Assembly: GCF_900660755.1 (NCBI RefSeq)
Contig: NZ_LR215050.1
Location: forward strand, 930,001 to 994,000
Origin: Acholeplasma hippikon
GTDB taxonomy: Bacteria > Bacillota_I > Bacilli_A > Acholeplasmatales > Acholeplasmataceae
Direction: 5' to 3'
DNA length: 64,000 bases
The translations under genes and the position numbers were made by a program. Below, piece after piece: positions 45,855 through 54,344 of the stretch (the first letter of the stretch is position 1; every line of letters starts with the position of its first letter). The notes under the pieces are model-generated. The model was given only the letters and a program-made list of their open reading frames with translations, was not told the origin of the DNA and ran no database searches.

Positions 45855-47159
45855 TTATATCCATCCTTTTTGACTTAAGTGTGCTCTTAATTCATCTGCA
45901 GTTTTAAAATCTTTATTTACTCTTGCTTCATTCCATGCTTTGTAAATATTGATATCCGCATCATGCACTTCATTGATATTTGGTTTAACCCCTAATACTT
46001 CCAAGATATCAATCATTGCCTTAAAATAACTGTAATTACCTGTTTTGTTTAATTGTTTATTAAGATTTTCTAGTTGTGTTATAACAAGTGGGGTATTAAA
46101 ATCATCATCCATTAATGATTTAAATTCATTCATGGTTTCTTCATAAAATGCTAATGATTTATTTCCATTTACTTCAAATAAGAAATTCCACTTATTCAAT
46201 GTATATGATATTTTATCATATGATTTTTGATATTGCTCAATTAACTCTTCGGTAAATGAAATTGGATTTCTATATCCATGAGCAAGTAATAATAAGCGAT
46301 ATGCACCAGCACTATATTTTGTTAAGAGTGATTGCACTTTAATATCATTACCAAGTGATTTACTCATCTTAACATTTGCTAAATCTAAGCGACCAACATG
46401 CATCCAGTATTTTGATAAATGATGATCATGATGTGCCATTGATTGGGCAATCTCATTTTCATGATGTGGAAATTTTAAATCAAATCCCCCTCCGTGAATA
46501 TCTAATTCATCATCAAATATTTCAGATGTCATGACAACACACTCAGTATGCCATCCTGGACGTCCTTCTCCCCATGGAGAATCATACTTTATCCCAACTT
46601 CGGTAAACTTCCATAACGCAAAGTCAGCACTATCCTCTTTATCACTCTCTAATTCGACGCGAACACCTTTTCTAAGTTCATCAATTTTTTGATTTGAAAG
46701 GATGCCATAATCTTTAATTTTAGAAACTCTAAAATAAACACCACTGTTTGTTACATACGCAAAATCTTTTTTGACTAATTCATCAATAAACTTAATCATT
46801 TGATCAATATAATCTGTTGCGTATGGTACAACATCTGGAAGATTAGAACCCAAATTATTAACAACTTCTAAAAAACGATTTGCATATTTTTTGGCTAATT
46901 CTTCTTCGCTCATATCTAACTTCATTGCACGGTCAATAATTCTATCATCCACGTCGGTAATGTTTGAAGCATACTTCACTTCATATCCAAGATATGATAG
47001 GTATCTTTTGACCACATCAAAAAAGACAACCGGTCTACCGTTCCCAATATGAATATCATCGTAAACCGTTGGTCCACACACATACATATTCACTTTGTTT
47101 TTATGCTTTGGAATAAATTCTTCAATTTGTCTTGTAAGTGAGTTATATATTTTCAACAT
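45855..47159 (-). CDS. cysS: Cysteinyl-tRNA synthetase
   Basis: 434 aa, slightly shorter than the ~465 aa norm. Class I motifs: HIGN (in DDIHIGNGRP, about residue 37) and KMSKSLGN. The zinc site for cysteine recognition is visible: YVCGPTVYD near 27, then the GWHTEC and FPHHENEIAQ segments. Own promoter (47181-47208) overlaps the end of the DUF2779 gene. No T-box leader precedes it. Confidence 0.97.
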   Translation of the reverse strand: MLKIYNSLTRQIEEFIPKHKNKVNMYVCGPTVYDDIHIGNGRPVVFFDVVKRYLSYLGYEVKYASNITDVDDRIIDRAMKLDMSEEELAKKYANRFLEVVNNLGSNLPDVVPYATDYIDQMIKFIDELVKKDFAYVTNSGVYFRVSKIKDYGILSNQKIDELRKGVRVELESDKEDSADFALWKFTEVGIKYDSPWGEGRPGWHTECVVMTSEIFDDELDIHGGGFDLKFPHHENEIAQSMAHHDHHLSKYWMHVGRLDLANVKMSKSLGNDIKVQSLLTKYSAGAYRLLLLAHGYRNPISFTEELIEQYQKSYDKISYTLNKWNFLFEVNGNKSLAFYEETMNEFKSLMDDDFNTPLVITQLENLNKQLNKTGNYSYFKAMIDILEVLGVKPNINEVHDADINIYKAWNEARVNKDFKTADELRAHLSQKGWI

Positions 47160-47180
47160 GATTGGATACCTCTTTTAAAT

Positions 47181-47208
47181 ATTATACTTTACAACGGCTA
47201 TTTTTCAA
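47181..47208 (-). promoter_or_regulatory. Promoter of cysS
   Basis: -35 TTGAAA (47203-47208), 16-nt spacer, -10 TATAAT (47181-47186), minus strand; the -35 includes the stop region of the upstream DUF2779 gene. Confidence 0.7.
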
Positions 47209-49067
47209 AAAAATTCGGCTATTTTCCTTAAGGAAGACAGTATTTTCACCATTGCGAATGTATCTTGGCGACAATATGTAATGAGTGCATCTTTTTTTGC
47301 CACAAATTCTTTATTTTCCATGTACGGAAACATTGCGTAAGTAACCATTGCATCATTACCATTTTTAACATCTAATTCGTTATAATTCATGGATGGAACA
47401 AGAATTGGAAGGACTTTTTTAATGGAGAAACTGCCTTGCATTTTTTCGTGATAAAAGTTAACGCCTTCTTTTTTTTCAATTCCCCACTTCGGGTAAATTT
47501 CATGATAGTTTCCTTTAAAAACAGCCATTAAATCAAAGGTTCTTTCCACCATGTTTATTAGTTTTTCTTTGTATTCTGGGAAAAAATTCGCAAACTCTTT
47601 TAAGCGTGCTTTCTCAAAATTATCATTCCAAGCAATAATTGTTCCATCGTCTTTGATAAGTTTTAACATATACTCAACTAACGATTTTCTATGGTCTGTA
47701 TGATCAGTCGCTAGATAATGGTAACTGTCCTTTATTAAGTGAACATCCTTGTTTTTTTCTTCAATATGTAAGTTAAACTGAAAGACAGATTGACTATATG
47801 GTTTTTCACCTTTAAAACGTGGTAAAGGGCATGGAAATGACTCGAAATCCAAATGATATAGCGGGTATGGTAATTTCGATAAAATTTCATTAATTCTAGC
47901 ATAATTAATATATGGTTTATGGGTTTTAACAGCATTATATTGAATTCTGTTTATTGGCCTATCTAACCAATGATAAGGAATATCTAGTACACTTAATTTA
48001 TTTTCTCTTAATAAATCTGCTACAAAGTGTTTATTACCTTTTTCATCTTTAAAACCAAAATGTCCATATAAGTATGTAAAAATCGAATTTTCCTTAGGAA
48101 TCTTTTCATAACAAATATCATGGAACATACATTTATGTTTACCTTTTCTCGGACATAAATCATTTAAACTATCATCATAGTAATTTGTATCTAATCGATT
48201 AATCACTATCTTTAAATCTTCTTTAAACTTTTTTAAGGCTATTTCGGTAAGGTCTGTTACATCAACAAGTGTAATAATAAAATTCTTATCAATATCTTTT
48301 AAATAATTTGGTTCTTTATTTTCATATACGCCATCAAATTCGTATGTATGGTTTAAAACTGAAAGTAGATATCTTACATTTTTATGATTCAGTTGTTTAC
48401 TATTTTCAATCACAAATCTTTGATAAGTTAAATCATAAATATAGCTTCCTAATTCATGATTTCGATCAATGATTCTTTCAATCACCTCTTTATAATTTCC
48501 ACCAATTGGTAATCCTAAACTTTCTCTAGTTCTTAATATACCACTTTGATCAGGCTGAAATATCGCATATTTTTCCTTATCAATGCTGAATTTTTGTTTA
48601 AAAAAGGTATTTGATGTGATTGCTTTTGATTCAATAATATTTACGGTATCCCCTAAATCTTGATATCCATCTAAAAAACAATAAAAATAATAACCATCAA
48701 CTTCTGTTTCAAAGCGTTTTTGTTCTTTTGTTTCAAAACTGAAAATAACATCATGATTAAATTTATGTTTTGCATAAATAGAACTTAACTCTTCAATTTT
48801 TCTATAATATGGCATCATGATTTCATGAGAAGGATCAACGCTTTCAATTTTATCAATAATTTCATCTTCATCAGAAACTTCAAACATCTCGTTTATAAGT
48901 TCTTGCTTTCTAAATAGGTTTTCTTCATCTAATAAGTCGGATAAATCATCTTTAAATGAAACAGTTGCATCATTTTTCTTTTTATATAATTCAAAAAGCG
49001 GAAAAAAACGAGGACAATTAAGTCCCGCCATAAAACGAGTCTTTGATATTTTATTAAAGAAAGCCAT
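47205..49067 (-). CDS. DUF2779 protein: predicted Fe-S PD-(D/E)XK nuclease plus DEDDy-like exonuclease
   Basis: 620 aa, two parts. Residues 1-320 show a Cas4/AddB-like pattern: one N-terminal Cys (C18 in GLNCPRFF), D133 then E146-S-K148 (a D...ExK nuclease core), and C305, C313, C319, which could ligate a 4Fe-4S cluster with C18. Residues 400-620 are the DUF2779 RNase H-like part: D407-x-E409 (YHLDFESF), a WNDNFE segment (about 484), and YCRQD near 600, a Y-x3-D motif as in DEDDy 3'-5' exonucleases. Predicted DNA or RNA processing; no experimental function known to me. Flanked by terminator and promoter, so largely independent. Confidence 0.7.
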   Translation of the reverse strand: MAFFNKISKTRFMAGLNCPRFFPLFELYKKKNDATVSFKDDLSDLLDEENLFRKQELINEMFEVSDEDEIIDKIESVDPSHEIMMPYYRKIEELSSIYAKHKFNHDVIFSFETKEQKRFETEVDGYYFYCFLDGYQDLGDTVNIIESKAITSNTFFKQKFSIDKEKYAIFQPDQSGILRTRESLGLPIGGNYKEVIERIIDRNHELGSYIYDLTYQRFVIENSKQLNHKNVRYLLSVLNHTYEFDGVYENKEPNYLKDIDKNFIITLVDVTDLTEIALKKFKEDLKIVINRLDTNYYDDSLNDLCPRKGKHKCMFHDICYEKIPKENSIFTYLYGHFGFKDEKGNKHFVADLLRENKLSVLDIPYHWLDRPINRIQYNAVKTHKPYINYARINEILSKLPYPLYHLDFESFPCPLPRFKGEKPYSQSVFQFNLHIEEKNKDVHLIKDSYHYLATDHTDHRKSLVEYMLKLIKDDGTIIAWNDNFEKARLKEFANFFPEYKEKLINMVERTFDLMAVFKGNYHEIYPKWGIEKKEGVNFYHEKMQGSFSIKKVLPILVPSMNYNELDVKNGNDAMVTYAMFPYMENKEFVAKKDALITYCRQDTFAMVKILSSLRKIAEFF

Positions 49068-49093
49068 GTTTTCACCTCAAGTTAATTATACAT

Positions 49094-49121
49094 GAAAAAA
49101 AAGATGCAGTATAACTGCATC
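49094..49121 (-). terminator. Terminator after the lipoprotein gene
   Basis: Stem GATGCAG / CTGCATC with a 5-nt loop (49103-49121), followed on the minus strand by a T8 run. Confidence 0.85.
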
Positions 49122-49128
49122 AATTTAA

Positions 49129-50718
49129 TTATTTATTATAGTTAGTTAACACGAATTCTGAATCGATGAAATCAGCAATTGCATTCACTAATTCATAATC
49201 TGATAATGAAACTGCATTACCATCAACTGTAGCAACTGCGCCAGCTAATCTCTTCACATTTTGGAACTTGTTCCATGAACCAGAACCTTGATAACCATAG
49301 ATATCAACAACAGCTTTAGTTTGTGTTCCATTTTCTGTTGTGATTGTAATTGTACCACTTGTGATTAGTTTAGATGAGGCTTTAGTTGCATATGGTGTAA
49401 CAAATGATGCGTAGATAGCCGCTAATTCATGTGATGCTTGAACGTTGATTTGTCCACCGAAGAATGCGTTAGACATATTTGATTTATGTAAGTTTCCTGC
49501 GATACCTCCTACATAAATTACATCTAATTTTTCAGTTTCTGTATCTACATGTTTTGTATGTATTACATTGATTGTTGCGTTTGAAACAAAATCAGATGAA
49601 CTACGGTCACTTCTGTTTGCACCAAAGATACCGCCAACATAAACTTGACCTGAACCATTACCCTTCTTATCTTGAGCAATTGTTACATTGACTTCTGTAT
49701 CAAAAATTGCGATATTCTTCATACCGAAGCCCTTATCTTGTTCCATAAGACCTACAACGCCGCCTACATAAGTACCTGCTGTTGAAATATCCGTACCTGC
49801 ATAAACACCGTTAACGCCGCCTTGTGAAACTTCAATTTTAGAATCAACAACTGTTACGTTTGAGATTTTACCTTGGATTGAACCACCAACTAAACCTACA
49901 TATAAGTTACGGTTTGTAGTTGATTGATTAATGTTGTGTCTAACTTTAATTGTTGAGTTAGAAACTGTTACGTTATCTAATTCAAATTCATTGTTTGAAA
50001 CTTTAGAAACGACAACTGCAACATAATGAATACCTGTGTAAGGTTTAGCATCGTTATCAATTGTTACATTATCAAATGTAACGTTTTTAATCTTTGATTT
50101 TGAAGCATAACCAAATACTGATAAGTATGATTTGTACACATCGTTTTCTGCTGAAATCTTAATATTTTTAATTGTCTTTCCATTTCCATCAAATGTTCCT
50201 GCAAATGGCGTACCTGATGTAAATAATGGTTCAAATGACTCATTTTCAAAATCTAAATCATTATCTAAGCGATAATGTTTTTTCGCTTGCATATTTAAGA
50301 AATCCGAAGTTGATTTAATTAATAATGGATCTTCTTCAACATCACCTTGAGCTAATGTCTTGAAGGCATTAGTAACTTTAGCAAGTTGGAATTCTTTGTC
50401 ATCCTTACTACCTGTAACAATTACAGTGTAATTCATTGTTCTTTCTAAGTTTTCAAAATCAAAGTTCTTAATTTGGTTTTTATTAATAGTTTGATCTTCT
50501 AATACTGTTTCTTTACCTTTTTCGTCAACAATTTTAATGTCAAATAAGCGATTGTCTAATTCTCCATCTGGGTCTTTGACCTCAACACGGAAAGATGCTT
50601 TTTGACTTGAAACGATATAGTTTGAAAGTGTTGCTCTTGCATTTGACTTTGTTCCTTTAGCACATGCTGCAAGCACTAAGATAACTGCAATTGTAAAAAT
50701 CGATAGTAATTTTTTCAT
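49129..50718 (-). CDS. Surface lipoprotein with GLUG-like repeats
   Basis: 529 aa. Signal peptide with lipobox LAAC (Cys19). After an Ig-like N-terminal part (about 30-125), residues 150 onward carry beta-helix-type repeats: FAGTFDGNGKTIKNIKIS, KIKNVTFDNVTID, VGLVGGSIQGKISNVTVVDS, VGGIFGANRSD, VGGIAGNLHKSN. These are characteristic of GLUG-type adhesin or surface repeats. Its ATG overlaps the gltX TGA (ATGA), so it is translated with a tRNA synthetase. Role in surface binding is inferred. Confidence 0.8.
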   Translation of the reverse strand: MKKLLSIFTIAVILVLAACAKGTKSNARATLSNYIVSSQKASFRVEVKDPDGELDNRLFDIKIVDEKGKETVLEDQTINKNQIKNFDFENLERTMNYTVIVTGSKDDKEFQLAKVTNAFKTLAQGDVEEDPLLIKSTSDFLNMQAKKHYRLDNDLDFENESFEPLFTSGTPFAGTFDGNGKTIKNIKISAENDVYKSYLSVFGYASKSKIKNVTFDNVTIDNDAKPYTGIHYVAVVVSKVSNNEFELDNVTVSNSTIKVRHNINQSTTNRNLYVGLVGGSIQGKISNVTVVDSKIEVSQGGVNGVYAGTDISTAGTYVGGVVGLMEQDKGFGMKNIAIFDTEVNVTIAQDKKGNGSGQVYVGGIFGANRSDRSSSDFVSNATINVIHTKHVDTETEKLDVIYVGGIAGNLHKSNMSNAFFGGQINVQASHELAAIYASFVTPYATKASSKLITSGTITITTENGTQTKAVVDIYGYQGSGSWNKFQNVKRLAGAVATVDGNAVSLSDYELVNAIADFIDSEFVLTNYNK

Positions 50719-52076
50719 AAAGTGACCCCTTTTATCACGTTGATTGTTTGGCTAATTCTTTGAGCAACTTTATCCTTACCTAATAAAATTAAAGATACTG
50801 GTAAACTTGGCCCGTGTGCTTCGCCTGTTGTTGAAATACGTAGAGGCATGAATAAAGTCTTACCTTTAACCCCTGATTCTGCCCCAACTGATTTAATTAA
50901 TACTTCTAATGCTGTTGCATCTGTAAATTCGCTTTGGTTAACAGCATCTTTGAATGCTTCTAACACTTTTAACACATCTTCTTTAGCAAATTGATTTAAT
51001 TCATTCAATACTTCATCTGTAATTTTGAAATCATCATGGAAGAATTCATTGTAATATTTAACAATTTCTTTACCATATGAGATTCTATCTTTAAAGATTG
51101 AAAGTAAGTTTTCTAACCAAAGTTCATTTGGAATTTCAATACCAGCTTCTTTTAAGAAAGGAACGCATAGTTTCTTTAATCCTTCCATATCTAATTGCTT
51201 AATATATTTTGAATTGATAAACGCAAGTTTAGCTTTGTCAAAATATGATGGGGCAGCTGATAATTTATGTTCATCAAACAATGAAACTAATTCATTATGA
51301 CTTAAGATTTCTTTATCACCTGTTGGTGACCATCCTAAAAGTGATAGGAAATTTAACATTGCTTCTGGTAAATATCCCATTTTTTCATAATCACTGATAA
51401 ATTGGATTGTATTGACATCACGTTTAGATAATTTTTTCTTATTTTCATTAACAATGATTGTCATATGTCCAAATGTTGGAACTTCCCAACCAAATGCTTC
51501 ATAAACCATGATTTGTTTAGGAGTGTTTGTAATATGTTCTTCTCCTCTAAATACATGTGAAATTTCCATGAAGTGGTCATCAATAACAACCGCAAAATTG
51601 TATGTAGGAATTCCATTATCTTTAACGATAATCCAGTCTTCTACTTCTTTAGATTCAAAGACTAAGCTTCCGCGGATAACATCATCAAATGTGTATGTTT
51701 TGCCTGCAGGCACTTTAAAACGGATCGCATATCTATCTGACCCCTCTTTATAGTCTTTATATGCTAATCCTCTTTCTAAAAGTTCATCTGCATATTTTTT
51801 GTAAAGATCTAAACGCTTTAATTGATGGTATGGACCATATGGACCGCCTTTATCTGGACCTTCATCCCAAGTCATACCTAACCATTTTAAGTAATTTAAT
51901 TGTGATTCTTCTCCACCTGCCACGTTTCTTGCCACATCGGTATCTTCGATACGAATAATAAATTCTCCGCCATGGTGACGTGCAAATAAGTAATTAAATA
52001 ATGCTGTTCTTGCATTCCCGATATGTAGTAATCCGGTTGGTGATGGAGCATATCTAGCTCTAATTTTCTTCATCAT
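50715..52076 (-). CDS. gltX: Glutamyl-tRNA synthetase
   Basis: 453 aa class I synthetase. RYAPSPTGLLHIGNARTALFN (HIGH-type motif) and KLSKRD (KMSKS-type) are clear, with FRGEEHITNTPKQ between. Probably non-discriminating, as in most Firmicutes, but specificity cannot be read here. Ends in TGA overlapping the lipoprotein ATG. Two start codons (ATGATG) are adjacent. Confidence 0.96.
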   Translation of the reverse strand: MMKKIRARYAPSPTGLLHIGNARTALFNYLFARHHGGEFIIRIEDTDVARNVAGGEESQLNYLKWLGMTWDEGPDKGGPYGPYHQLKRLDLYKKYADELLERGLAYKDYKEGSDRYAIRFKVPAGKTYTFDDVIRGSLVFESKEVEDWIIVKDNGIPTYNFAVVIDDHFMEISHVFRGEEHITNTPKQIMVYEAFGWEVPTFGHMTIIVNENKKKLSKRDVNTIQFISDYEKMGYLPEAMLNFLSLLGWSPTGDKEILSHNELVSLFDEHKLSAAPSYFDKAKLAFINSKYIKQLDMEGLKKLCVPFLKEAGIEIPNELWLENLLSIFKDRISYGKEIVKYYNEFFHDDFKITDEVLNELNQFAKEDVLKVLEAFKDAVNQSEFTDATALEVLIKSVGAESGVKGKTLFMPLRISTTGEAHGPSLPVSLILLGKDKVAQRISQTINVIKGVTL

Positions 52077-52128
52077 AATCCTCTTTTCGCACCTATAATT
52101 ATAATTTATTTATACTAAATAAACAAGT

Positions 52129-52642
52129 TTATTTTTCCTGAATACTCATTAAGTAACGCTTTACTTCCCTAGGATGGTTAAAAGTTGTTACTTTTACTCC
52201 ATAATTTTCTCGGATTTTTCTTAGGAATACTTTTTGTCTTTTTTGTTCTTCCTTTATAAAAAATCCACCAAATGAATTTAACATCTAATTTTTCATGACA
52301 ATTTTTTTGTGCAGAAGGGAGTGCCTTTTGATGATATTTAATACGCCTTTTAATTATACGAAAAAGACATAAAAATCGATTCATTTCAAATATAAATATT
52401 TGATTGGCATCATGCAGACGCTTTTCTATATGAAATTTTGTGTAATTACCATCCATAATCCAACAACGTTTTTCTAACACTTGACTAACTTTGTTCGAAA
52501 TCACTAAAAAATCATTTTCAACCCAATTATCCTTAAAGTAAATTTAATCCAAATGTGTGACATCTATATTATAAATTGTACTTAGCTCTTGAGCAAATGT
52601 GGATTTTCCCGATCCGCTAAAACCCATGATGAGAATTTTCAT
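52129..52642 (-). pseudogene. Decayed P-loop nucleotide kinase-like gene (FlaR/NMP kinase family)
   Basis: From an ATG at 52642 the frame reads MKILIMGFSGSGKSTFAQEL (Walker A) and continues to HLD, then an in-frame TAA at 52544-52546, then IYFKDNWVEND and WIMDGNY as the family expects. Near 52245-52255 the frame shifts by one (an apparent extra G in AAAGGAAGAAC). The other frame resumes with QKRQKVFLRKIRENYGVKV and ends ...HPREVKRYLMSIQEK at 52129. Two independent lesions indicate a pseudogene of the small P-loop kinase family annotated as topology modulation protein. It lies just after the rpsI terminator. Confidence 0.82.
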
Positions 52643-52660
52643 TTTTATTCACCTTTAGAA

Positions 52661-52688
52661 AGAAAAAAGAAGCCATTGAAGACTTCTT
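52661..52688 (-). terminator. Terminator of rplM-rpsI
   Basis: Stem AGAAGTC / GGCTTCT with one G-U pair (52668-52687), followed on the minus strand by TTTTTTCTTTC. Confidence 0.75.
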
Positions 52689-52697
52689 TTAAAAACA

Positions 52698-53096
52698 TTA
52701 TCTCTTTGAGAATTGTGAAGCACGACGTGCTTTTTTAAGACCGTATTTTTTACGTTCCTTAGCTCTTGGGTCACGAGTTACTAAACCAGCAGGTTTTAAT
52801 GTCTTACGTAAGTCAGCATCAACTTCCATTAATGCTCTAGTGATACCTAAACGGATTGCACCAGCTTGACCAGTAATACCACCACCATTTACGTTAGCGT
52901 AAATGTTGAATTTAGTTTCGTTAGCAGTTAATGCTAAAGGTTGTAAAACGTCTAAACGTGTAGCTGCTGAAGGAATATAATCTTCGAACGCTCTACCGTT
53001 GATAATGATTTCACCAGTACCTGGAGTTAAGATAACACGAGCAACAGATGATTTTCTGCGTCCTGTACCAAAGTATTGAACTAATTCTTTTGCCAT
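52698..53096 (-). CDS. rpsI: 30S ribosomal protein S9
   Basis: 132 aa. Conserved [12 protein letters not shown] at the N-terminus, [18 protein letters not shown] in the middle and the basic C-terminus [17 protein letters not shown] that reaches P-site tRNA. Follows rplM by 4 nt. Confidence 0.98.
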   Translation of the reverse strand: MAKELVQYFGTGRRKSSVARVILTPGTGEIIINGRAFEDYIPSAATRLDVLQPLALTANETKFNIYANVNGGGITGQAGAIRLGITRALMEVDADLRKTLKPAGLVTRDPRAKERKKYGLKKARRASQFSKR

Positions 53097-53100
53097 GTTA

Positions 53101-53529
53101 TTACACCTCTAAACTTTCTGGTTGTTGAGCTTGATGTTTATGATCTGGACCAGCATAAACAAATAATTTTCTAAGCATATCAGCACCTAAAGTTGTATGA
53201 GGCATCATACCTTTAACTGCTTTTTCAACTAATGAAGTTGGTAACTTAGCTAATTGGTCTTGAGCTGCTGTAGCTGTTAAACCACCGTTGTATCCTGAGT
53301 GTTTGTAATACATTTTATCTGTCCATTTTTTACCAGTTAATACAACTTTTTCTGCATTGATAACAATCACATAATCACCAGTGTCTACATGTGGAGTGTA
53401 GCTTGGTTTGTGTTTGCCACGTAAAATTGTTGCAACTTTAGTTGCTAAACGACCTAAAGTTTGACCTTCAGCGTCGACTACATACCACTTGCGAGTGATT
53501 GTAGATTCATTTGCCATAAATGTTTTCAT
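53101..53529 (-). CDS. rplM: 50S ribosomal protein L13
   Basis: 142 aa from the ATG at 53529 ([20 protein letters not shown]), matching the family start; AAGGAG lies about 13 nt upstream, a long spacing. Conserved [16 protein letters not shown]-type start, [26 protein letters not shown] and AVKGMMPH. In Bacillus, truA-rplM-rpsI are contiguous; here truA is 9 kb away. Confidence 0.96.
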   Translation of the reverse strand: MKTFMANESTITRKWYVVDAEGQTLGRLATKVATILRGKHKPSYTPHVDTGDYVIVINAEKVVLTGKKWTDKMYYKHSGYNGGLTATAAQDQLAKLPTSLVEKAVKGMMPHTTLGADMLRKLFVYAGPDHKHQAQQPESLEV

Positions 53530-53609
53530 ATTTTCTAACTTTCTCCTTATATAATTAATAATTATTAAGGGCAATGTGGAATTTATAAGGTTGAAACGTA
53601 CCGTCCAAT

Positions 53610-53638
53610 ATCTTATAATAATACTTATTATTTGTCAA
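53610..53638 (-). promoter_or_regulatory. Promoter of rplM-rpsI
   Basis: -35 TTGACA (53633-53638), 17-nt spacer, -10 TAAGAT (53610-53615), minus strand. The ~80-nt leader may contain an L13 leader element, which I cannot confirm by eye. Confidence 0.65.
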
Positions 53639-53746
53639 GAGAAATTCACGCAAATATGATAAAATTATTAAAAAGTTAGGAATTGATTGAAAAACTATAT
53701 TTTTTTCACATTCTATAACGACTTTTATTACATAAAGGAGGAGAAA

Positions 53747-54127
53747 ATGAGAGTTCTAAATACAATTATTAAGACAAATAAGGTAACCATCGTGAATAAT
53801 AATTTAAATGGTAATTTCCAGTTATTTCCAGTCTTCACAAAACAAATTGTTAAGTTAGAGGATTCTGTATATGAAATTACATTAAACTTCTCAGTTGAAC
53901 ACTCAATTGAAAAGCCGTTTCCACTCAATATGCAGGCATCTATGTCAGGTATCTTTTCTTTTGAAAAGGGAACACCTGAAAGCGAGATGGAAAACTTTAT
54001 GAATTTACCTGCCATTCAAATTGTTTTTCCTCATTTAAGATCACTTGTATCTTCTGTAACAGCAAGTTGTTATGTACAACCATTACTTCTACCACTTGTT
54101 GACCCAAGATTATTTATCAATGTTTAG
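53747..54127 (+). CDS. secB: SecB-like protein-export chaperone
   Basis: 126 aa from the ATG at 53747, placed right after AAAGGAGGAGAAA; an upstream start is unlikely. The C-terminal half shows the SecB pattern: FPHLRSLVSSVTASCYVQPLLLPLVDPRLF (about residues 95-124), matching the LFPYAREAISDLTTRGGFPPLLL-type segment of SecB. The N-terminal half fits the beta-sheet part (VYEITLNFSVEHSIE). SecB holds secretory proteins unfolded or acts as an antitoxin-linked chaperone. No toxin-antitoxin partner is adjacent. Alone on the plus strand, between rplM and the copper operon. Confidence 0.72.
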   Translation: MRVLNTIIKTNKVTIVNNNLNGNFQLFPVFTKQIVKLEDSVYEITLNFSVEHSIEKPFPLNMQASMSGIFSFEKGTPESEMENFMNLPAIQIVFPHLRSLVSSVTASCYVQPLLLPLVDPRLFINV

Positions 54128-54129
54128 TT

Positions 54130-54160
54130 AAAAAATGATTCCTTTGTGGAATCATTTTTT
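54130..54160. terminator. Bidirectional terminator between secB and copZ
   Basis: Perfect hairpin AAAAAATGATTCC / GGAATCATTTTTT with a 5-nt loop, working in both directions for two convergent genes. Confidence 0.9.
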
Positions 54161-54342
54161 TATACTGTTGGTGTATAACCTGCTGCTTTAATTGCACCCA
54201 TTGCTTTATCTTGATCTTTATCTTTGATATCAACCGTTTTTTCTTCTAAACTAATTTTTGACTGAACACCGTTCATGATTAGTTCTTTTTCAATTTTTGC
54301 AACGCAATGTTTGCAGCTCATATCATTTACTTTGATTTTCAT
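54160..54342 (-). CDS. copZ: CopZ-like heavy-metal chaperone
   Basis: 60 aa single HMA domain with the metal-binding MSCKHC (Cys10, Cys13). Predicted to hand Cu(I) to CopA, whose gene ends 2 nt upstream. Slightly shorter than typical CopZ (~68 aa) but the ferredoxin-like fold is complete. Last gene of the copper operon. Confidence 0.9.
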   Translation of the reverse strand: MKIKVNDMSCKHCVAKIEKELIMNGVQSKISLEEKTVDIKDKDQDKAMGAIKAAGYTPTV

Positions 54343-54344
54343 TT

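Noticed and set aside
52178-52504. Short open frame taken as an independent hypothetical gene
   Set aside because: It is the middle of the broken nucleotide-kinase-like gene, starting at a GTG after the internal stop and ending in the shifted frame.
54130-54160. Palindrome considered as a repressor operator
   Set aside because: Perfect stem flanked by A6 and T7 between converging gene ends is better explained as a two-way terminator.
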